Positions 56,782 to 64,000 of a stretch of 64,000 nt of DNA are shown here, piece by piece (position 1 is the stretch's first letter; each line of letters begins with the position of its first letter). The stretch is from contig NZ_JAQGLA010000037.1 of the NCBI RefSeq assembly GCF_027853915.1, positions 1-64,000 on the forward strand, given 5' to 3'. The DNA comes from Saccharopolyspora oryzae (GTDB lineage Bacteria; Actinomycetota; Actinomycetes; Mycobacteriales; Pseudonocardiaceae). The notes below the pieces were generated by a model. It saw nothing but the letters and a program-made list of their open reading frames with translations. It ran no database searches and had not been told where the DNA came from. The translations under genes were made by a program, and so were the position numbers.

Positions 56782-57777
56782 GTGAGCGACGTGTTCCGTC
56801 CCGTGCACCTGATCGTCGCCCTGCTCAGCGCGCTGGCCGTGGCCGGCTGCGCCGCCCCCGGGGTCGAGCCGACCGTTTCCGAGCGGCGAACCGTCGAGGT
56901 GCCCGAGCTCCGGGCGGACAAGCCGGGGGAGATGCTGGACCCGGCGTTCGCGCCGGAGCGGCTGCGCGGGATCGACGTGTGCGAGACCCTGCGGGCCGCC
57001 GGCCTGGAGAAGTACGGCACGCCCGCGCCCGAGTTCAGCCCGGACGGGTTCGGGACCTGCTCGAACTACATGAAGGACCACAACGGCAAGGACTTCGGCG
57101 CGACGCTGTACTTCGACTACGCGGTGCAGGAGCCGAGCAAGCACCAGATCGCCGGGCTGCCCGCGGAGATGAGCGAGAACGGCACCGGGACCTGCTTCGT
57201 CAGCGCGGCCTACGCCGGTGCCGACCTGAAGATGTTCGAAACCGCCCGCGGCGTGGGGATCCAGCTCTCCAGCGAGCAGGGCGACGCCTGCTCACCGGCG
57301 GTGCAGCTGCTGACCGACGTGATCGACGTGGTGCGGAACAAGCCGCAGGTGAACGCGCGGACTTCGGGCGGTCTGGCCGGTTTCGACCCCTGCGAGATCA
57401 CCGACCCCGAGGTGCTCCGCCGCGCCATGGCGGGCGCCAACCCGGACAGCAGCGGCGGCCGCGGGCTGTACGAGTGCAAGTGGTTCGGCGAGAACGGCGT
57501 CGTGGCGGTGGTGAGCTTCCAGCTCGGCAGCATGCAGGAGACCGGCGTGCCGCCGGGCGCGCCGCCGCCCCCGCCGCTGGACCTGGGCGCCCCGACCGCG
57601 GTGGAGGTCTACCTCGATCCGCCGAGCTGCGCCATCGAGTGGGAGCACCGCAAGGCCGCTGCTGACAGCGAGTTCGTGCACGTGGAGATCTCGAACTCGG
57701 AGAGCGTTCCGCTGGATCCCTGCACCAGTGCTGGAGATCTGGCCCGACAGGTGCGGTCGAAGTTGCCCCGGGCTTGA
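56782..57777 (+). CDS. DUF3558-like lipoprotein
   Basis: Protein of about 331 aa. Signal peptide with lipobox AVAGC near residues 20-24, so it is secreted and lipid-anchored. The mature part has two Cys-pair modules with the FDPCEITDPEVLRRA type motif and a later YECKWF, as in DUF3558 lipoproteins of actinobacteria; function unknown. GTG 56782 is listed; TAATGT at 56778-56783 ends 7 bases before GTG 56791, which would be the start if the mRNA is leaderless. Confidence 0.8.
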   Translation: MSDVFRPVHLIVALLSALAVAGCAAPGVEPTVSERRTVEVPELRADKPGEMLDPAFAPERLRGIDVCETLRAAGLEKYGTPAPEFSPDGFGTCSNYMKDHNGKDFGATLYFDYAVQEPSKHQIAGLPAEMSENGTGTCFVSAAYAGADLKMFETARGVGIQLSSEQGDACSPAVQLLTDVIDVVRNKPQVNARTSGGLAGFDPCEITDPEVLRRAMAGANPDSSGGRGLYECKWFGENGVVAVVSFQLGSMQETGVPPGAPPPPPLDLGAPTAVEVYLDPPSCAIEWEHRKAAADSEFVHVEISNSESVPLDPCTSAGDLARQVRSKLPRA

Positions 57778-57849
57778 CGGTCCCGGTCGGCCTCTTGATT
57801 CCGTAGGCTGCACGATGACAACGACCGACGTAAAGGTGGGAGGCCGGCC

Positions 57850-59364
57850 ATGACCCAGACCGCCCGAGGCGACGTCGAGATTCCGCCCGCGACCAGCGCG
57901 GAGTCCCCGACGTTCGAATCGATCGACCCCCGCACCGGCGAGGTCGTGGGGCGCCATCCGATCCATTCCGCGGCCGAGGTCGATGCCGGCGTCGCGGCGG
58001 CCCGCGAGGCGCAGGAGGCCTGGGCCGAACTCGGTTTCTCCGGCCGCAAGCAGCACCTCGACAAGTGGCGAAAGCTGCTGGCCAAGCGGGTGGACGAGCT
58101 GGCCGGGGTGATCTGCGCGGAGACCGGCAAACCGCTCGACGACGCCCGGCTCGAACTGGTCCTGGTGATCGACCACCTGCACTGGGCGGCGAGCAACGCC
58201 GAGAAGGTGCTGAAACGCCGAAAGGTCTCCTCCGGCGTGCTGATGGTCAACCAGACCGCCACCGTCGAGTACCTGCCGTTCGGCGTGATCGGCGTGATCG
58301 GCCCGTGGAACTACCCGGCGTTCACGCCGATGGGCTCCATCGCCTACGCGCTGTCCGCGGGCAACGCGGTGGTGTTCAAGCCCAGCGAGCTCACCCCCGG
58401 CGTCGGGCAGTGGCTGGCCGACAGCTTCGCCGAGGCGGTACCGGAGCACCCGGTGTTCCGGCTGGTGACGGGGTTCGGCGAGACCGGCGCGGCGTTGTGC
58501 GCGTCCGGGGTGGACAAGGTCGCCTTCACCGGTTCCACCGCCACCGGCAAGCGCGTGATGGCGTCCTGCGCCGAGAACCTGGTCCCGGTGCTGGTCGAGT
58601 GCGGCGGCAAGGACGCGCTGATCGTGGACGCCGACGCGGACCTGGCCGCGGCCGCGGACGCCGCGGTGTGGGGCGCGATGTCCAACGCCGGCCAGACCTG
58701 CATCGGCGTGGAGCGGGTTTTCGTGGTGGACGCGGTCGCCGACCGCTTCGTGGACATGATCACCGAACGCGCCGCGAAGCTGCGGCCGGGCGGTGAGCCG
58801 GGCGCCAACTTCGGGCCCATCACGATGCCTTCGCAGGTGGACATCATCCGCAGGCACATCGACGACGCGCTGGAGCGCGGCGGCCGGGCGCTGGTCGGCG
58901 GCGAGCACTCGGTGCGGCCGCCGTTCGTGGAGCCGGTGGTGCTCACCGACGTGCCGGACGACGCCCTCGCCGCCACCGAGGAGACCTTCGGGCCGACCAT
59001 CGTCGTGGAGCGCGTTCGCGACGTCGACGAGGCCGTGACCCGCACCAACAGCACCCGCTACGGCCTGGGCGCGACGGTGTTCTCCCGCGCCAGGGGAGCG
59101 GAGCTGGCGCGGCGGCTGCGCAGCGGCATGGTCGCGGTGAACTCCGTCGTCGCCTTCGCCGGCGTGCCCTCGCTGCCGTTCGGCGGGGTCGGCGACTCCG
59201 GGTTCGGCCGGATCCACGGCGCCGACGGCTTGCGCGAGTTCACCCGCCCGCAGTCGGTCACCCGCCTCCGGTACAAGATCCCGCTGAACCCGATGAACTT
59301 CGGTCGGTCGAAGGGCACCATCCGGCGCATGGTGCGGCTGATCAAGTTGGTCCGCGGGCGCTGA
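57850..59364 (+). CDS. NAD(P)-dependent aldehyde dehydrogenase
   Basis: Protein of 504 aa of the ALDH superfamily. Motifs: IGPWNYP, FTGSTATGK cofactor loop, catalytic Glu in VECGGKDAL and catalytic Cys in SNAGQTCIGVERV; C-terminal PFGGVGDSGFGR. The overall pattern resembles succinate-semialdehyde and related medium-chain dehydrogenases. The tail is basic and hydrophobic. GGGAGG upstream of the ATG. It precedes the dihydroxyacetone kinase genes by 155 bases; a metabolic link is possible but unproved. Confidence 0.92.
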   Translation: MTQTARGDVEIPPATSAESPTFESIDPRTGEVVGRHPIHSAAEVDAGVAAAREAQEAWAELGFSGRKQHLDKWRKLLAKRVDELAGVICAETGKPLDDARLELVLVIDHLHWAASNAEKVLKRRKVSSGVLMVNQTATVEYLPFGVIGVIGPWNYPAFTPMGSIAYALSAGNAVVFKPSELTPGVGQWLADSFAEAVPEHPVFRLVTGFGETGAALCASGVDKVAFTGSTATGKRVMASCAENLVPVLVECGGKDALIVDADADLAAAADAAVWGAMSNAGQTCIGVERVFVVDAVADRFVDMITERAAKLRPGGEPGANFGPITMPSQVDIIRRHIDDALERGGRALVGGEHSVRPPFVEPVVLTDVPDDALAATEETFGPTIVVERVRDVDEAVTRTNSTRYGLGATVFSRARGAELARRLRSGMVAVNSVVAFAGVPSLPFGGVGDSGFGRIHGADGLREFTRPQSVTRLRYKIPLNPMNFGRSKGTIRRMVRLIKLVRGR

Positions 59365-59519
59365 TCGACTCGCCGTTTCCGCTGGGCTTGCGCCGGGGGT
59401 GCCAGGAAGGTTCCCTGGCTTCGCACCCCCGGCCGGGCGCGGCGGGTGCGGGAGCGGGCACGCCCGGGTGGGAAGCACACGGCGCATGCGGCTAGCGGCG
59501 CAGGCAAGGAGGCCAGCGG

Positions 59520-60515
<996 letters not shown>

Positions 60516-60528
60516 GGGAGAACGCCGG

Positions 60529-61167
60529 ATGGGTTGCACTGCACAAGACGTGATCGCGGCGCTGCGGGCGGGCGCGGCCACCGTCGCCGAGCACCGGGAC
60601 GAGCTGATCGGGCTGGACCGCGCGATCGGCGACGCCGACCACGGGGAGAACATGGACCGCGGGTTCCGCGCGGTCGTGGCCAAGGTGGACACCGCCGCGC
60701 CGGAAACGCCCGGCGCGGTGCTGAAGCTGTGCGCCACCGTCCTGATCTCCACCGTCGGCGGCGCTTCCGGCCCCTTGTACGGCACGGCGTTCCTGCGCGC
60801 CGCGGCCGCCGTCGGCGACGAGACCGACCTGGACGGTGCGGCGGTCGCGAAGGCGATCAAGGCGGGGCTGGACGGCGTGGTCGCCCGCGGCAAGGCGGTG
60901 GCCGAGGACAAGACGATGGTCGACGCGCTGATCCCGGCGGTGGAAGCGGCCAAGAACGCCGCGGAATCCGGTGAAGGCCCGGCGAAGGTGCTGGCCGCCG
61001 CGGCCGACGCCGCCCACCAGGGCGCGCAGGCCACCGAACCGCTGGTGGCCCGCAAGGGTCGCGCGTCCTACCTCGGGGAGCGCAGCGCCGGGCACATCGA
61101 CCCGGGTGCGCGCTCGACCGCGCTGCTGTTGACCGCATTCGCCGAAGCCGCGGGGGCTCGCTCATGA
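60529..61167 (+). CDS. dhaL: Dihydroxyacetone kinase subunit DhaL
   Basis: Protein of 212 aa. Nucleotide-holding subunit; the Mg/ADP site is the GDADHGENMDRG motif, with GGASGPLYG and YLGERSAGHIDPGA. In PTS-type kinases it is re-phosphorylated in place by DhaM. Starts 13 bases after dhaK; its stop codon overlaps the dhaM ATG. Confidence 0.95.
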   Translation: MGCTAQDVIAALRAGAATVAEHRDELIGLDRAIGDADHGENMDRGFRAVVAKVDTAAPETPGAVLKLCATVLISTVGGASGPLYGTAFLRAAAAVGDETDLDGAAVAKAIKAGLDGVVARGKAVAEDKTMVDALIPAVEAAKNAAESGEGPAKVLAAAADAAHQGAQATEPLVARKGRASYLGERSAGHIDPGARSTALLLTAFAEAAGARS

Positions 61168-61838
61168 ACGTCGGACTGGTCATCGTCTCGCACAGCACCC
61201 GGCTGGCCGAAGGCGTGGCGGAACTCGCCCTGCAGATGGCGCCGGACGTCCGGGTCGTCGCTGCCGGTGGGCTGCCGGACGGCAACATCGGCACGGACTT
61301 CGAGAAGGTCTCGGCAGCCCTGTCCGACGCCAACACCGGCGCGGGCGCGGTGGTGCTCTACGACCTGGGCAGCGCCCAGATGGTCGCCGAACTCGCGGTG
61401 GAATCGCTCGGCGACCCGAGCACCTCGCTGGTCGTGGACGCGCCGCTGGTCGAAGGCGCGGTCGCTGCGGCGGTAGCCGCGCAGGGCGGCGAGCCGATGG
61501 CGGCCGTGGGCCGCGCCGCGGAAGCGGCGGCCGCGGGCGGGCTGGCGGAGCCCGAGGCGGCGCCCGCAGCGGAGGAAGTCCGCGAGGAGCTGGAGCTGAC
61601 CAACGAGGTCGGTCTGCACGCGCGGCCGGCGGCGCTGCTGGCGCGGAGCCTCGCGGGGCTGCAGGCCAGCGTCAAGATCTCCCTCGGCGACAACGAGGCC
61701 GACGCGGCCAGCGTCCTGGGTGTGATGGGCCTGGGTGCTCGTCAGGGCGACCGAATCGTCTTGCACGCCAACGGTCCTGACGCGGCGCAAGCCGTGGAGC
61801 GGATCCTCGACCTGGCCAAGCGGAACTTCGACGAGTAG
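61164..61838 (+). CDS. dhaM: PTS-dependent dihydroxyacetone kinase phosphotransferase DhaM
   Basis: Protein of 224 aa. N-terminal mannose-EIIA-like domain with active His in VSHSTRLAEG and GLPDGNIGTD; an Ala/Glu linker; then an HPr domain with active His in EVGLHARPAA and the SVLGVMGLGA loop. It carries phosphate from the PTS to DhaL. No enzyme I domain is present, so general EI must supply it. ATGA overlap with dhaL. Confidence 0.95.
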   Translation: MNVGLVIVSHSTRLAEGVAELALQMAPDVRVVAAGGLPDGNIGTDFEKVSAALSDANTGAGAVVLYDLGSAQMVAELAVESLGDPSTSLVVDAPLVEGAVAAAVAAQGGEPMAAVGRAAEAAAAGGLAEPEAAPAAEEVREELELTNEVGLHARPAALLARSLAGLQASVKISLGDNEADAASVLGVMGLGARQGDRIVLHANGPDAAQAVERILDLAKRNFDE

Positions 61839-61858
61839 CGCGGGGTTAGGGTGGGGTG

Positions 61859-62830
61859 ATGTCGCCGCGTCTCCGCCACCGAGGCCTGCCGCTGCTGTTG
61901 TTCCTGTTGCTGGTGGCGGGGTGCACGCCGGGCGGATCGCCGCAGGCTCCCGCCGCGCCGCGGCAGGATTCCGGCTCCTCGCAGGCGATGCTCGGCGATC
62001 TGCGCACAGTGGACCCGTGCACCATGACCGATCCCGCCGCGCTGCGGGAGTTCGGTTCGGCGGAGAACGCGGGCACCGTTTCGCTGGACTACTGCCTGCT
62101 GCACGTGAAGCTGACCAACGGTTCGCTGGTCCAGCTCGCCGTCGGTGAGCTGGGCCGCGGGCCGGACCAGCCGGGTGATCCGGTGGTGCCGCGCGGCCCC
62201 CTGCGGATCGTGCAGAACGCGCCGCTGCCCGGCCACTGCAGCAGGCAGATCCTGTTCGCCGACGACCTGGCGCTGCGGGTCAGCGCGGACCTGCTGGTGG
62301 GCGATCCGGCGTCCGGGCTGTGCGGCATCGCCGAAGCCGGAGCCAACACCGCGGCCGCTGCGCTGGAGCAGCACCGCGTCGGGCACCGCGAGTTCCCGGC
62401 GAACTCGCTGGCCCGGGTCGACCCGTGCCAGGTGCTGGATTCCGCCGAGGTGCAGCAGATCCCGGGCTTGGAGGAGGCTCGGGGGCGGCCGAACCCCAGC
62501 GGGCACCAGTGCTCGTGGGGCGAGCAGTCCGCGGATGCGCCGCGCGTGCAGCTCAGCAACACCGCGGGTGATCCGCCGAAGGTGCTGCACGGTGCGGCCA
62601 CCGAGGAGACGATCGCCGGGCGGCGCACCGTCGTCAGCGTCGTCGGCGGTGATCCGCAGCTGCCGCTGTGCTCGGCCGAGACCGGGAACCTGCCGTTCGG
62701 CCCCGACGGGCAGGTCGAGGTCGCGCAGCTGGTGGTGGCCGTGCCCGGGATGACCGGCATCGACGCCTGCGAGTACGCCCGCGGTCTGGCCGGGAAGGCC
62801 TGGCCGCACCTGCCACCGCCAACCCCGTAG
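61859..62830 (+). CDS. Lipoprotein, DUF3558-like
   Basis: Protein of 323 aa. Signal peptide with Arg-rich N terminus and lipobox LVAGC (about residues 18-22). The mature part carries two Cys-containing VDPC modules, like the lipoprotein at 56782. ATG 61859 lies 6 bases after TAGGGT (61847-61852); GTG 61856 is an alternative. Function unknown. Confidence 0.78.
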   Translation: MSPRLRHRGLPLLLFLLLVAGCTPGGSPQAPAAPRQDSGSSQAMLGDLRTVDPCTMTDPAALREFGSAENAGTVSLDYCLLHVKLTNGSLVQLAVGELGRGPDQPGDPVVPRGPLRIVQNAPLPGHCSRQILFADDLALRVSADLLVGDPASGLCGIAEAGANTAAAALEQHRVGHREFPANSLARVDPCQVLDSAEVQQIPGLEEARGRPNPSGHQCSWGEQSADAPRVQLSNTAGDPPKVLHGAATEETIAGRRTVVSVVGGDPQLPLCSAETGNLPFGPDGQVEVAQLVVAVPGMTGIDACEYARGLAGKAWPHLPPPTP

Positions 62831-62851
62831 CGGAGCGGTTACCGTTGTCGG

Positions 62852-63160
62852 GTGCCTCGACGCAATCGCCAGCAGCGCCGCCCGACAGCTGACACCAGCC
62901 ACCGCGCGATGGGCACTGCTTTCGGCGCGTCCCGCGTCGAGCACGGCCCTGACGGCGAGTGGATGGTGCGCACCGTCCCCGCGGCGCAGGCCACCAAGGT
63001 CTACCGGTGCCCTGGGTGCGACCACGAGATCCAGCCGCGCGTGGCGCACGTCGTGGCGTGGCCGAGCGCGGCGCACGGCGGCGTCGAGGAACGGCGTCAC
63101 TGGCACAACGGCTGCTGGAGCGCGCGCACCCGCCGCGGCCCGACCCGGCGCTGGTCGTAG
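62852..63160 (+). CDS. Small basic protein with CPGC zinc-ribbon motif
   Basis: Protein of 102 aa. Basic N terminus (RRNRQQRRP), then VYRCPGCDHEI and a His/Trp/Cys-rich C-terminal part (ERRHWHNGCW) that could complete a zinc site. Conserved actinobacterial proteins of this layout are often labelled ATP/GTP-binding without evidence. GTG start 6 bases after TACCGT (62840-62845). It precedes the hydrolase gene. Confidence 0.75.
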   Translation: MPRRNRQQRRPTADTSHRAMGTAFGASRVEHGPDGEWMVRTVPAAQATKVYRCPGCDHEIQPRVAHVVAWPSAAHGGVEERRHWHNGCWSARTRRGPTRRWS

Positions 63161-63206
63161 CACGTCACACCATGCCCGCCACCCGTTCGTGCGAGGATCG
63201 GGGGCG

Positions 63207-63956
63207 ATGAGCACCGAGATCCGCGCCAACACCGTGCTGCCCGCCCGCCGGGAGCAGATCACCCTGCACACCGCCGACGGGCTGGAACTGATCGGCGAGC
63301 TCGCGCTGCCGGAGTCCGGGCAGCCGCGCGCCACGATGATCTGCCTGCACCCGCTGCCCACCCACGGCGGGATGATGGACTCGCACATCTTCCGCAAGGC
63401 GGCGTTCCGGCTGCCCGCGCTGGCCGACTTCGCGGTGCTGCGGTTCAACACGCGCGGCACCGCCAGCGAAGCGGGCCGCAGCCAGGGCAGCTTCGACAGC
63501 GGGAACTCCGAGCGGTTCGACGTGGCGGCGGCCCTGGAGTTCGCCGAGTTCCACGACCTGCCGAACGTGTGGCTGGTCGGCTGGTCGTTCGGCACCGACC
63601 TGACGCTGGTGCACGGCCTGGACCCGCTGGTGGAGGGCGCGGTGCTGATCTCCCCGCCGCTGCGCTGGAGCACCGAGGAGCACCTGGCCGCCTGGGCGGA
63701 ATCGGGCAAGCCGGTGCACGCGCTGATCCCGGAGTTCGACGACTACCTGCGCCCGGAAGAGGCGCGCAAGCGCTTCGCCGCCATCCCGCAGGCCGAGGTG
63801 ACCGGTTTCCCGGACACCAAGCACCTCTGGGTGGGCAAGGCCGAGGACGCGCTGGACGCCATCGTGCGGACGATCGCGCCGGACGTCCCGACGCCGCTCC
63901 CGCGCACCTGGGACGGCCCGTCGGAAACCCGCCAGGTCACCATCGTCAACTCCTGA
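63207..63956 (+). CDS. Alpha/beta hydrolase
   Basis: Protein of 249 aa. Alpha/beta-hydrolase fold with CLHPLPTHGGMM oxyanion region and nucleophile elbow GWSFGTD; C-terminal His in DTKHLW. Resembles the short dienelactone-hydrolase-like or YsgA-type group; substrate unknown. ATG 63207 (MSTEIRAN) is chosen; a longer reading has no start signal. Only 44 bases remain to the window end. Confidence 0.85.
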   Translation: MSTEIRANTVLPARREQITLHTADGLELIGELALPESGQPRATMICLHPLPTHGGMMDSHIFRKAAFRLPALADFAVLRFNTRGTASEAGRSQGSFDSGNSERFDVAAALEFAEFHDLPNVWLVGWSFGTDLTLVHGLDPLVEGAVLISPPLRWSTEEHLAAWAESGKPVHALIPEFDDYLRPEEARKRFAAIPQAEVTGFPDTKHLWVGKAEDALDAIVRTIAPDVPTPLPRTWDGPSETRQVTIVNS

Positions 63957-64000
63957 CCCGTTCGGCGGCGTTCGGCCGGATCGGCAGGGTGAGCAGCGAG

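Larger units (their letters stand above)
56472..56790. other. Intergenic region carrying repeat copy 3 and a terminator
   Basis: About 310 bases without a gene: structured repeat copy 3 (56475-56670), a 19-pair hairpin (56688-56731) and TAATGT (56778-56783), a likely -10 for the following lipoprotein gene. Confidence 0.7.

Noticed and set aside
63957-64000. Possible gene at the right edge
   Set aside because: Only 44 bases, with no recognisable start or stop context.

Overview
The window is 64 kb of very GC-rich DNA with strong G/C bias at third codon positions. It reads as the chromosome of a filamentous actinomycete, most likely family Pseudonocardiaceae and Saccharopolyspora-like (genus is an inference). 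Grounds: the syntenic block argS-lysA-hom-thrC-thrB-rho-rpmE-prfA-prmC-tsaC-wecA-atpIBEFHAGDC-DUF2550 leading to murA; a conservon (cvnABCD); NucS; a MurA with Asp in place of the usual catalytic Cys; DUF3558-like lipoproteins; a DUF222/HNH (13E12-type) protein; and many GTG/TTG or apparently leaderless starts.

Layout. 1-4.8 kb: a structured repeat, a serine beta-lactamase-like hydrolase, an ArfB-type ribosome-rescue hydrolase, a patatin-like lipase and an SSS symporter with a DUF3311 partner. 4.8-6.8 kb: an NCS1 permease with a C-terminal zinc ribbon, flanked by 84-bp direct repeats. 6.8-11.5 kb: the conservon (signal-transducing kinase, roadblock, DUF742 and GTPase proteins). 12.3-18.3 kb: a DUF485/ActP-type symporter pair, a MarR/SDR divergent pair with a perfect operator-like dyad, tRNA-Arg(CCG), a CDF metal exporter and a DUF3105/DUF305 pair. 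18.5-33.9 kb: arginyl-tRNA synthetase, the lysine/threonine branch of aspartate-family biosynthesis, Rho, L31, RF1 and its methylase PrmC, TsaC and a WecA-like transferase. 33.9-42.2 kb: the complete F1Fo ATP synthase operon, with a strong hairpin before atpC. 42.2-52.6 kb: a LysR regulator, two GNATs, PduO, MurA, a NUDIX hydrolase, the HNH protein, a GH13 glucosidase, an APC permease and NucS. 52.6-64 kb: an SDR/TetR divergent pair, a third SSS symporter with a small membrane partner, lipoproteins, an aldehyde dehydrogenase, a PTS-type dihydroxyacetone kinase (DhaKLM) and an alpha/beta hydrolase.

The most novel signal is an approximately 180-bp intergenic element present three times (1-180, 27658-27840, 56475-56670). 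Its nested stems are kept by compensatory base changes in at least eight columns. All non-Watson-Crick pairs become G-U on one strand only, which suggests a structured RNA (or RNA-derived repeat) read on + for copy 1 and on - for copies 2 and 3. I do not recognise it as a named RNA family. Other points worth a second look are the duplicated cvnD 3' end around the permease, the long rho leader with a candidate leader ORF, and the recurrent TANNNT-N6/7-start layout of leaderless genes.
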